In this document: positions 55,173-64,000 of the stretch, one piece after another
Position numbering within the stretch: position 1 is the stretch's first letter
How the letters are laid out: every line of letters starts with the position of its first letter
From: Asterias rubens
Taxonomy: Eukaryota > Echinodermata > Asteroidea > Forcipulatida > Asteriidae
NCBI RefSeq assembly: GCF_902459465.1
Contig: NC_047063.1
Location: 18,689,685-18,753,684 of the forward strand
Direction of reading: 5' to 3'
DNA length: 64,000 bases
Made by a program: the position numbers and the translations under genes
The notes under the pieces: model-generated
Seen by the model: the letters and a program-made list of their open reading frames with translations, nothing else
Told to the model about the DNA's origin: nothing
Database searches by the model: none

Positions 55173-55244
55173 GACTTCGTGGCGCAACGGTAGCGCGTCT
55201 GACTCCAGATCAGAAGGTTGCGTGTTCGAATCACGTCGGGGTCA
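55173..55244 (+). tRNA. tRNA-Trp (anticodon CCA), copy 1
   Basis: A full 72-nt cloverleaf. The acceptor stem GACTTCG/CGGGGTC has two G-U pairs. The D-stem is GCGC/GCGC, the anticodon stem TCTGA/TCAGA with loop CTCCAGA, and the T-loop TTCGAAT. The discriminator base is A. The body is nearly identical to animal tRNA-Trp. A TTTTT run soon after the 3' end can terminate RNA polymerase III. First of five copies in about 2.5 kb. Confidence 0.97.
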
Positions 55245-55636
55245 AATAGTATTTTTGTTCCATCATTATAGAGGCCTATACTACACTCTAACTCTTGTTC
55301 AATTTATATAAACTAATCAATGGAGTGTAAATCGTAGGTGTACATTTTGTCCTTGGAAAAAGGGGGGGGGGGGGGGTCGGCAGCAGGTGGTTTAAAGGAC
55401 AGGTTGAAATTTGTAATTTCTCCAAATAAATGACCATGAAAACTTATTCAAGAGCCTGGAGAGCTCTTATTAGTATAAAACATGTTTATATATGAAATAA
55501 TGTGGATTTTGTTTAAAGAGGTTGTGTTTCATCCAAAAGTAGTGCTACTCTTTCATCATTTTGTATCTTACTGCGCACAGCACTGAGCCGCGGTGTAATA
55601 ACTGAATCCATTAATTAATAACAAATAATTAACTGT

Positions 55637-55708
55637 GACTTCGTGGCGCAACGGTAGCGCGTCTGACTCCAGATCAGAAGGTTGCGTGTTCGAATCACGT
55701 CGGGGTCA
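55637..55708 (+). tRNA. tRNA-Trp (anticodon CCA), copy 2
   Basis: Identical in sequence to the copy starting at 55173, 464 bp downstream. The flanks are also similar (AATAGTATTTTTGTTC after the gene; GCCGCGGTGTAATAACTGAA before it), so it arose by tandem segmental duplication. Confidence 0.97.
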
Positions 55709-56501
55709 AATAGTATTTTTGTTCAATCATTAGAGAGGCCTTCACTGCTTTCTAACTCTTGTTCAATTTATATAAACCAAACAATGGATGTAAATCGTAG
55801 GTGTACATTTTGTCCTTAGAAAAGGTGGGACAGCAGGTTGTTTAAAGGACAGGTTGAAATTTATGAAAACTTAGTTTGTCAAGAGCCTGGAGAGCTCTTA
55901 TTATTATAAAACATGTTTATACATGACCCCTTTTATGAAGTAATGTGGATTTTTTAAAAAGAGGTTGTGTTTCACCCAAAAGTTTGAATCTGAGAAAGTT
56001 ATGAAGTCAACTTTTTAGTGAGATAAACTATCTCACCTTGAAAACTTACACAAGAAGTCGACATATACAGAGATGAGTTACCAAGACAACTTTACACAAA
56101 ATGAGAAGAAGGTTACTTTTGTCTTTTTCTTTTTAGGATAGGGAACAAAAAGCGCTTGCTTCTCCTTTTTCCTACATGTTAATGTCACATATTGTTATTT
56201 TATATTTATTGTACAATAACTAGATCAAGTTTTCATAATGTAAAAATTATTCTAACCTATTAATGTTATCACGGTTTGTACTGCTGAAGTTGAGATTAAA
56301 TAAATGTATCTGAGATGAAATAAATTACCTCACCAAAACAACTTACAATAATATTAAGAAGTCGACTTAGCAATGAACTGTACGTTGAAGTCTTAAGGCA
56401 AAAAGTGCTGTTCTTTCATCATTTTGTATCTTACTGCACACATCAGCGCCGAGCCGCGGTGTAATAAATGAATCCATTTTTTACTAACATTAAATAACTT
56501 T

Positions 56502-56573
56502 GACTTCGAGGCGCAACGGTAGCGCGTCTGACTCTAGATCAGAAGGTTGCGTGTTCGAATCACGTCGGGGTCA
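56502..56573 (+). tRNA. tRNA-Trp-like gene with anticodon CTA (amber-reading), copy 3
   Basis: Same 72-nt cloverleaf as its neighbours with two visible changes. The anticodon (56534-56536) is CTA instead of CCA, so it would pair with UAG. Position 8 (56509) is A instead of the near-universal U, which also alters the first base of the A box. All stems remain paired and a TTTTT run follows. It is either an amber-suppressor tRNA or a decaying copy. The U8 change favours reduced folding or transcription; the intact stems argue against old decay. Confidence 0.85.
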
Positions 56574-56868
56574 ATTAGTATTTTTGTTCCATCGTGAGAA
56601 GGTGGCGGCAGCAGGTGGTTTAAAGGACAGGTTGATATTTGTAAATTCTCCAAATAAATGACCATGAAAACTTTATTTGTCAAGAGCCTGGAGAGCTCTT
56701 ATTATTATAAAACATGTTTATATATGAAGTAATGTGGATTTTGTTTAAAGAGGTTGTGTTTCACCCAAAAGTAGTGCTGTTCTTTCATCATTTTGTATCT
56801 TACTGCGCACAGCACTGAGCCGCGGTGTAATAACTGAATCCATTAATTAATAAACACTAATCAACTGT

Positions 56869-56940
56869 GACTTCGTGGCGCAACGGTAGCGCGTCTGACT
56901 CCAGATCAGAAGGTTGCGTGTTCGAATCACGTCGGGGTCA
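56869..56940 (+). tRNA. tRNA-Trp (anticodon CCA), copy 4
   Basis: Identical to copy 1 over 72 nt, with the same upstream (CATTAATTAATA...CAACTGT) and downstream (AATAGTATTTTTGTTCC) context. The U8, D-loop and T-loop signature bases are intact. Confidence 0.97.
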
Positions 56941-57070
56941 AATAGTATTTTTGTTCCATCATTAGAGGCATTTATATAACACCCAAGCAGATCCTTGCCA
57001 TTTGATTGGAGGATTGTCCGTCACGTGATAGCAAATAAAAGTACCATTGCACGCTGAGTCACTCGCCGTG

Positions 57071-57153
57071 CTTTTTCGTTCCATCCGAAAAGTACCATTG
57101 CACGCTGGCACGCTGCCAGCGTGCAATGGTACTTTTCGGATGGAACGAAAAAG
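57071..57153. repeat. Perfect 39-bp inverted repeat with 5-nt loop
   Basis: The left arm 57071-57109 and right arm 57115-57153 are perfectly complementary, with loop ACGCT. The arms start CTTTTTCGTTCCATCCGAAA. Part of the arm (AAAGTACCATTGCACGCTG) also occurs once more just upstream at 57045. Confidence 0.95.
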
Positions 57154-57304
57154 CTGAGTAAAAACATCACTGCGTGCGCGTGTCTTTGGTAACGCAGCAG
57201 GTGTTACTGCAAGAAGGCATAGTTAAATTACTAGCATTCGGCTTCTACAGTTGAAATTGTTTGTTTTGAAAGTTGTTTCTTTCAATCAAAATGACAAAGT
57301 TCTA

Positions 57305-57480
57305 CTTGGATGTTATATAAAACAAATAATGAATGTTTTCATTCGTGCAATGGTGCGAATTTTTATGTTCATTCGTTGAAAGCTGGAATGTTCCATTCAA
57401 CTCGGCTCCGCCTCGTTGAATAGAACATTCCATCTTTCAACTCATGAACATATTCGCACCATTGCACTCATAAACATTCA
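57305..57480. repeat. Foldback repeat next to tRNA-Trp copy 5
   Basis: AATGAATGTTTTCATTCGTGCAATGGTGCGAAT is answered by ATTCGCACCATTGCACTCATAAACATTCATT-type sequence. The inner arms TGGAATGTTCCATTCAAC and GTTGAATAGAACATTCCA pair around a GC-rich loop. Confidence 0.85.
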
Positions 57481-57607
57481 TTATGTGTATAATATTGACA
57501 TTCTAAGGCAAAGTGCTATTCATTCATCATTTTGTATCTTACTGAGCGCCTTACTGGAGCCGCGGTGTAACAAACGAATTCATTAATTAATCACACCGAT
57601 TAACTGT

Positions 57608-57679
57608 GACTTCGTGGCGCAACGGTAGCGCGTCTGACTCCAGATCAGAAGGTTGCGTGTTCGAATCACGTCGGGGTCA
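57608..57679 (+). tRNA. tRNA-Trp (anticodon CCA), copy 5
   Basis: Identical to copy 1 over 72 nt and followed by AATAGTATTTTTGTTC. The preceding sequence (GAGCCGCGGTGTAACAAACG) is a diverged form of the shared flank, so this is the outermost duplicate. Confidence 0.97.
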
Positions 57680-57758
57680 AATAGTATTTTTGTTCAATCA
57701 TTAGAGAGGCATTCTCTGTTACATTAATAATGACAAACTACTCGCTGTACTGTGTGGA

Positions 57759-58512
57759 GATGCAGGAGAGTTGAGCCATGACCCACCCCAAACAAGTCCA
57801 AATTAAGTCCATATGTCCTTTAATGATAGTGTCCAACCAAACATTCTTTTTGGCTATACAACGGAGAATGTGAGAGATAAGCGCTCAAAGTGGGAGTGGC
57901 AAGAGCATCTAAATTCCACAACAAACCGAATTCTTGGAACTTCACTTATGACTCTTTCTATATAACTTACATGTTTAGCAATGATTATAGTGATAATGTG
58001 TATAATATATAGCCTAAATATTGTTGTTTATTACGGTAATTTTAATTGGACGTAATTTGATTATTATAAATCAAAATCAAGTCACAAGCAACGAGTTGAG
58101 CCAATGAGCATGGGGAGAGTTGAACATAGGAAATAGCCATGATAAAAATATAATTTTTCAGAATTCACAGTAAGAAAATTGTTGGGAATAGTTTAAAATG
58201 GCAGTTTGAATCAAAGTATTATTACAATTATAAGTACATTTCACTTTTAATTTTACGATGAATAAACCATTTAGAAAAATTATTTTCTGATTTCCAAAGT
58301 CCCATTGAATGGTGGTTCAACTTACCACCACCGGGCTGCTCAACTTACCCATAGTTCATGGAGAGTTGAGCCACTTCGCCCGTAATTTTTCTAGCTTATC
58401 CCATGAATAAAAAATAGCAGTTGGTTCAATTATTATGCTATACAAAGTAAGTCAAAACTCTAAAGTTTACTAGATTGGTGCAATGTTAAAAATGGCTCAA
58501 CTCTCCCGCATC
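57759..58512. mobile_element. 754-bp element with GATGCAGGAGAGTTGAGCCAT ends
   Basis: The left GATGCAGGAGAGTTGAGCCA and right TGGCTCAACTCTCCCGCATC are inverted with one mismatch. Internal TTGAGCC/GGCTCAAC motifs repeat (near 58095, 58120, 58340, 58370). No transposase ORF is present. Confidence 0.8.
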
Positions 58513-59199
58513 CCCCCCCCCCTCCTATGCACGCACATAAGGGGGACTCTTGGTCTTTAATATTCAACATTAATCTCCTGAGAAGAAAAAAAAAAGAGAA
58601 CTAAATGAATCCCCTGTGTACGGAAAGGGATTGCTGGTCTTTGATTGGCCTAAACTTGAATGATAACGTGTTGAGAAGTTTTGCAACGTTTATAGGGCCC
58701 GATCGAAGGTTTCCGATCGTAGGGCCTCCATAAGCACCCGCAAAGACTGTAAAGTCTTCGATGTATTTTTTTTTATAAAGAACAAAATAAACATAATGGA
58801 ACATGAAAACATGAAAACATTCATGGTTGATTGGTGCAACGACTCACAGAGTTTCGCGTACACCCGAGACCAAAAAGGATGAGCAAAGTAACTACACGCA
58901 GCTAATGTAGGCGTTCCCCACTCAAGCACATTCGGCAACAAGAGATATGCTGGACGGACTTGGTCAAGTCTAAAAGCGTTCTTTTCAGTGTGGTTACTTC
59001 ATATCCTTTTCACGTGTAAGAACAAATTTTTCAAAACATTTGTTGATCAATTTATTTTAACTGAAATCTTATGAATACATTTTTTGTTTACTATTCATTT
59101 TAACTTCATAATTTTTTTTGTGGCAAAAAAAAGAAGTTTGTACGGTGCAGCAGACGGCTGATTTACTTGTAATTGTGCATGAAACAGTCGTAGGGAAAA
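58513..59199. other. Intergenic stretch upstream of EDEM1
   Basis: Starts with a C run. No gene or clear element is seen. An E-box-like CACGTG lies near 59012. Confidence 0.4.
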
Positions 59200-59322
59200 A
59201 ATAATAACATTCAAGATGGCGGATTTTCTGGGCGAGTGCATGGCCGGGCAGTCGGGCGAGTCAACAAATACAGTCAGTCAAAATTTCAATTTGTTGAGTT
59301 CTTGTGATATTCTTTTGCATAG
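59200..59322 (+). promoter_or_regulatory. Probable EDEM1 promoter edge and 5' leader exon
   Basis: A short GC-richer stretch in an AT-rich region contains AAGATGGCGG (59213-59222), a YY1-type element often found just at the start site of TATA-less genes. It is followed by two GGGCGAGT-type repeats and ends in a donor at 59323. I saw no clear ER-stress element (CCAAT-N9-CCACG) nearby. The start site is inferred. Confidence 0.4.
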
Positions 59323-61310
59323 GTAAGTGAGTAAATATGACAACAACTGAGTATCAACTTCTTTTAAAAATGACAAATGTTTTCAACAAGTAGGCGTAGC
59401 CGTAGGCCAACACCGAACAGCAGCCCAGTTCCGTGTTTTTTTTTGTTTTACCAATTCAGCTTCCATTCCCGTTTCCGATCCACCCCATCTGTCCATTGCT
59501 ATTGCTATTTTGGTTTACTGGTGGTTTGCCCGTAACAAGGGAGGGTGGTAATTGATTTGGAGGAAAAGTTTCCGTATGGCGCCACCACTTTTTCATTCGA
59601 TATGAAATAATATAGTATCTAATTTACCTCAATGAGATATCCTTTTTTGTAAAAATTAGTGGAAAAGTGGTGGCGCCATACGGAATGTTATCCTAGAGGT
59701 TAATTGGATACTATATTATTTCATATTGAATGAAAAAGTGGTGGCGCCATACGCCTATACGGAAACTTTTCCGTGGAGGGCTTAACAGAGTTTTCCTCGC
59801 TTGGTAGCCCCACTTGTCTTGTGTGGCCAAAGGATTCAGCTAGCCTTGGCCTGGGCCACACAAGTGGGCCGGCTACTTAACTTGGTACACCTAGAATCTG
59901 AAAATAGAAGTAGAACTATTTCGGTTTTGTCCGATTGGTAAAGACGTGCGGAAGATTATCCCGTGTTCATAGTCTAGAATTTGTGTCATGATTTTTGAAA
60001 GTGGTAAAAATTGAGCAAATCTGTTGACTAGCTGTCGAAATTGTATGTGTTTGACTAGACCCAGTGACTGGGGGTGGGGCAGCTAGATTCCTTTTTTCGA
60101 ATTTTTGACATTATGGGTTATCGCTAGATTCCTTTTTTCGGAATTTCAACATTATCGGTCATCTATCGGTCATCTAGCTAGATGACCGATAATGTCAAAA
60201 TTTCGAAAAAGGAATCTAGTCTAGTGCTCCAGTCACTGGGTCTAGTGTTTGACCATTTCGCCCTGCACAGGTTGCGTATGCTTCGTAACCCTCCGGCTCC
60301 GCCGTCGGCAGGAGGGTTGCGTTATCGCAAAGCCACTAGTTCTAGTGGTCAGTCAGTCACTGTGAGTGTGAAAAGCCCCCCTTTTCCATCCAACACAGTC
60401 CCTTTGGCCATTCACTCAGCAAAATCAGCCATGCGGATTCATTGGTGAATCGCCTTTGGCAGGAGGGTTGCGTTATCGCAACTAGTGGTCAGTCAGTCAC
60501 TGTGAGTGTGAAAAGCCCCCCTTTTCCATCCAACACAGTCCCTTTGGCCATTCACTCAGCAAAATCAGCCATGCGGATTCATTGGTGAAAGTTTTATATC
60601 ATTCATGTATCACCCATGCACAATGCATGATTTATAGTAGGCTATACCCACTCATCATTTTAGTACTGCAGTGTTTTCCATATGGTATGGCTGGTGTGGA
60701 TGTTTTTTTATTATGTTGAAAAAAAAATTATAGCCCTGTAATTATATGCAGGCCTCTGAAAATCTGCAATACTGTAGGCAGCCAAATTTTGTCATTAATT
60801 TATTATATTTTGATTTGATTTTGTGGGCAGGGAAAGTATTAATTTAGTTTTTTATTGTTTTGTTTGTTTGTTTGTTTGTTTGTTGGTTTGTTTGTTTGCT
60901 TGTTTAGTTAGATGAGCTTCCTTCAACAAGGGAACTCGGCAAACTCCCACAAGGGGATATAATTATCAAACCAAATTGGCAACAGCCCACTTTTAGAACA
61001 GAAGTAGAAGTAGGTTCCCACTAGGAAGCCATAATTCTTGTACTAAGAGTACGCAGTTGAAAAGTAGCAACAGCCAATCTCACCTACATGTTATACAAAC
61101 ATTGGTTTGTCTATGATTGTTGCACAAATTGAGAAATTGTGACTCAGTAATTAGAAACAAATACTTAAACTCTAGTCTTTGTGATAGCAGCGATTAGCTT
61201 GGTGGGCGTCAGAGCCACAAACTTGTGAATGCAAGTGATGTTTGTAATACTTTTTTTTGTTGTTTTGTTTCTCTAGTGCCTCATATGGAGATAGAACCTC
61301 CATGCTCTGA
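59216..61310 (+). CDS. Spliced upstream ORF (46 aa) in the EDEM1 leader
   Basis: A leader exon holds an ATG at 59216 inside AAGATGGCGG (a YY1-like promoter/start context). The frame stays open to a strong donor (GTAAGT at 59323). Joined to the strong acceptor TTTCTCTAG (61276), the frame runs 12 more codons including TGA (61308-61310). Coding parts are 59216-59322 and 61277-61310. The EDEM1 ATG follows 107 bases later at 61417. The peptide starts MADFLGECMAG and has no family I recognise. It is best read as a uORF; a real short protein is less likely. The exon link is predicted, not observed. Confidence 0.5.
59561..59775. repeat. Foldback with GTGGTGGCGCCATACG arms in the EDEM1 5' intron
   Basis: The left arm GAAAAGTTTCCGTATGGCGC ... 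TTTCATTCGATATGAAATAA pairs with the right arm TTATTTCATATTGAATGAAA ... GGAAACTTTTCC. A third partial arm (AAAGTGGTGGCGCCATACGG) sits in the middle. Confidence 0.85.
60054..60245. repeat. Inverted repeat around CTAGCTAG with CTAGACCCAGTGACTGG ends
   Basis: The outer ends CTAGACCCAGTGACTGG and CCAGTCACTGGGTCTAG are perfectly complementary. The inner arms GATTCCTTTTTTCGGAATTT / AAATTTCGAAAAAGGAATC and GATGACCGATAATGTC also pair. Confidence 0.9.
60307..60588 (+). repeat. Direct tandem duplication of about 150 bp
   Basis: GGCAGGAGGGTTGCGTTATC begins at 60307 and 60458. The two copies are nearly identical through ATGCGGATTCATTGGTGAA, apart from a 12-13 base deletion in the second. It lies in the EDEM1 5' intron. 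Confidence 0.9.
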
Positions 61311-61416
61311 CTAGTGACTGACTTGGAATCGTTTCTATTGATGTGACACATGAAAGCTGATGCTGTGATATGATTACGTTTAAAAGCATGCCATGGATCC
61401 TCCAAGTTGATTCATA

Positions 61417-63819
61417 ATGCTGACGTTGCTCCGCGAATCAGAATTCACCACGATGACGTGCAGTGCCTGCTTCACAATCTTTGTCCTTCTCTTCAATGTT
61501 TCTGTTTTCCTCTTGTCCAGCGGCAAACAACTAAACTGGTTCTCTGCAAAGACGGGACAGTATGACAAAAGGTACGGAGCATTCACGGAGAAGGAGCGGC
61601 AGCAAAAGCTAGCAGATGTGAAGAAGATGTTTTATTTTGGATACGATAATTACATGAAGCATGCTTTTCCACTGGACGAGCTGGATCCAATTCATTGTAG
61701 GGGTCGAGGCCCTGACCACGATAACCCGTAAGTATGAACAACAGAACATCATAGTAGTAACGATAATTGGTGTTTAAAGAGTATTTTTTGTTTGACACAA
61801 AAGTCCACAGATTTACATTAAACTTTAACAGTTTAAAGATAATGATGCTAAAAAATCATCATGCTATAAAATTGTAAACTTTAATGTGTAATATTGGCCT
61901 TATTTTTGATCTTCAGAAAGTTCACTAAATAACACAACATGTAAAAGTCTGTGATTACCATTTAAAGCCTCCCCAACTAACACAATAACATTGGAGGCAA
62001 AATCCTCCCTGACTGACATTCATGAAGCTCTAGGTATGTCTGTCTTTATGGATACTGCATCGACATCCTTTTTTTCAGGGGTCACACTAGCAAGGTTTAA
62101 GCAGGATTTGGTAAAATTGTTTCATCATTTGGAGGAAGTTTTAATATCCAAATTGTTCACTTACAATACATTCACAGGTAGCCCTAAATGACAGATTTAT
62201 ACATAGGGTGTCACAATCTAAAACAGGGTGTCCGAAAGGAACCCAGACACCCCGCTCTGGCTAACACTACTGTGGTCACATGGGCAGAAATGGTAGTGCG
62301 CATGAAATTGCCAACCATAGAAACACTGGGCTAACCACTTCTACATGTAATCGATTAGTGTCCTGCAGGCTCTATGTGCATTTCACAACACAACACACTG
62401 GACTCAACAGCTTTACTATTATGTCCCATTGAAGGAAGTTTGGCTACATGTTTTGTTGCTTTGGATGTTTACTCAATCAGTTCACTTGTTTTCAAAAGTA
62501 ACACTTGCCAGGGCTACATTAAGTTGAGACTTGACTTTACACTGTCAGATGATTGCCAAATAAAACAAAATACCAGTTGATCGTCCGGATTTTTGTAAAA
62601 AAGAGGAGGATGAGGGCCTTATATTTACTATTTATGATTTTTTTTCCAAGATGGCCGCTTAGTATTTCAAATCAAACAGGCCACCAATTCTTCAGTTTGA
62701 ACCCATTGCGAACTTATTTTATGCTTATGAGGACCTGTGTTTAAGCCATTTTACACTTTCGGAACAGAAAAAAAAGTTCACAGATTTACAAATAACTTAC
62801 AGGGTTTACAGAAGGTAATGGTGAAAGACTTTTCTTGAAATATTATTCCATGAAATGCTTTACTTTTTGAGAAAACATTAAAACAATTATCAATTTTCCC
62901 GCTTCTTTCTGGATCCTTCCCTTAATCCCTTTCCCCTCTCTTTTTCTATAAATGGATGTTTGTACTTGTTTTATGCCTCTGAAGAAGGTCCGGTTTGGAT
63001 CAAAAGCTAAGGCCACCTACCCTATTCATTATTACAATTATCAATTCCCGATATCAAGAATTAAGGATTTATTGTTAAACACATGTCATGACACGGCGAA
63101 ACATTGGAAACAAGGGTGGGTTTTACCGTTATTTTCTCCCGACTCCGATGACCGATTGAGCCTAAATTTTCACAGGTTTGTTGTTTTATATATGTATATA
63201 AGTTGTGATACATGAAGTGTGGGCCTTTGGACAATACTGTTTACCGAAAATGTCCAATGGCTTTAACACTACTAACATGACTAACTGGGTCGGATTTGTA
63301 AAAATATTTGCTGGTAGACATTCACTTTTATTGTTTGGCCTAATGAGTTTTTACTCATTAACCTGACAGTGTGAAGACAAATATAGCCTGAGGAATATGC
63401 CATCACAATCAAAATGTACGTACTTCACTCACCGGAAGAATTTTTTTGATGAAAGAAACATGTCGTTTTTAGGCAACATGTAATTTATTTTGTCTCAATG
63501 CAGAGATGAAAGGCATATTTTGAGAAGATATTTTAATGACATTTTTGAAGACGAGCAAAGTAAAAGAATTAAATACCTTATACACTGTACAGTATGTAAA
63601 ACATGTAAAACATTGAGAACAGGCCTATCAGTTGGTTCTTTTCAGATCAGAGACAAGCAACACTCCTCCCATCAAAAGAGATTGACAGCAGTTGTAACCC
63701 CAAGTAATAGATACTTCTTAATTTAATGTATGTTTTTTATCTGCAGGTCAAACCTGAACATCAATGACGTTCTAGGAGGCTATTCACTGACACTGGTTGA
63801 TGTTCTAGACACACTTGCT
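61417..63819 (+). CDS. EDEM1: EDEM1, ER degradation-enhancing alpha-mannosidase-like protein, first two coding exons (3' part outside window)
   Basis: Exons 61417-61727 and 63747-63819 join at phase 2. The start gives a short polar N-terminus, then a hydrophobic signal-anchor (residues about 14-37, CSACFTIFVLLFNVSVFLLS). The beginning of the GH47 domain follows: KMFYFGYDNYMKHAFPLDEL, DPIHCRGRGPD, then SNLNINDVLGGYSLTLVDVL. The phrase HCRGRGPD...SNLNINDVL is specific to EDEM1; EDEM2 and EDEM3 read differently here. EDEM1 works in the ER lumen, trimming mannose from or capturing misfolded glycoproteins for ER-associated degradation. Catalytic acids and the rest of the barrel lie beyond the right edge. 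The intron holds an F2 element with a nested insertion. Confidence 0.92.
62741..63266. mobile_element. F2 element with a nested retroposon-like insertion
   Basis: F2 ends TTTAAGCCATTTTACACTTT and AATGTCCAATGGCTTTAA. The interior is interrupted at 62896-63046 by foreign sequence flanked by a 13-base duplication ACAATTATCAATT (62883-62895 and 63034-63046). It lies in EDEM1 intron 1 of the coding part. Confidence 0.85.
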
Positions 63820-64000
63820 GTAAGTACCAAGTTAACGGTAGTCGCGACTCAACTAAGCGATCAATAGTCGCGAGTTTGACACTAGTCGCACTATTCCCCC
63901 AGGCTCAATAATAAGAACCATTATAACTACCGTCGATCTTACCTACATAATCCAAATGCAATGACAGCTTTGCATCCTGTGGTTAAATTCATATTCATAA

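Noticed and set aside
58690-58941. Minus-strand 83-codon ORF
   Set aside because: No recognisable domain, no splice or promoter context, and composition like the surrounding non-coding DNA.
60182-60448. 88-codon ORF in the EDEM1 5' intron
   Set aside because: It starts inside an inverted repeat and runs into a tandem duplication; no family resemblance and no splice support.

Overview
This is an animal (metazoan) genomic window. It is AT-rich, has intron-split genes with GT-AG junctions, and is packed with short inverted-repeat elements and tRNA-derived SINEs. The protein matches and the repeat style suggest a marine deuterostome invertebrate. My best guess is an echinoderm, perhaps a sea star or sea cucumber. 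That placement is inference and cannot be proven from the window alone.

Five protein-coding genes can be read exon by exon. (1) 652-11147, plus strand: the 3' two thirds of RAD54L2/ARIP4, a SNF2-family helicase; its 5' exons lie before the window. (2) 17375-23436, minus strand: a complete 10-exon RUVBL1 (Pontin) of 456 aa, the same length as the human protein. (3) 27200-40977, plus strand: a complete 15-exon CCDC146 of 947 aa, a centriolar/ciliary coiled-coil protein. (4) 44831-51768, plus strand: a 5-exon membrane-anchored fibrinogen-related (FReD) protein of 410 aa with an Asp/Gln/Gly-rich repetitive tail. (5) From 61417, plus strand: the first two coding exons of EDEM1, preceded by a 5' leader exon at about 59216; the gene runs off the right edge.

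RUVBL1 and CCDC146 are head to head and probably share a promoter between about 23437 and 23976. Between the FReD gene and EDEM1 lies a cluster of five tRNA-Trp genes (55173-57679). Four have anticodon CCA. The middle one has anticodon CTA, complementary to the amber stop codon UAG, and also an altered position 8.

Introns and intergenic DNA hold at least six recurring inverted-repeat families (called F1-F6 here), two tRNA-derived SINE families, a broken CR1/L2-like LINE on the minus strand (25130-26135), a 14-copy 57-bp minisatellite just before the first coding exon of CCDC146, and a 133-bp-period repeat that runs through the FReD stop codon. F1, F2 and F3 have different ends but related interiors.

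The points most worth checking are the amber-anticodon tRNA, the stop-containing repeat of the FReD gene, the minisatellite in which 13 of 14 units carry an ATG-to-stop mini-ORF, the uORF in the EDEM1 leader, and two mobile-element remnants with a hammerhead-like CTGANGA-stem layout.
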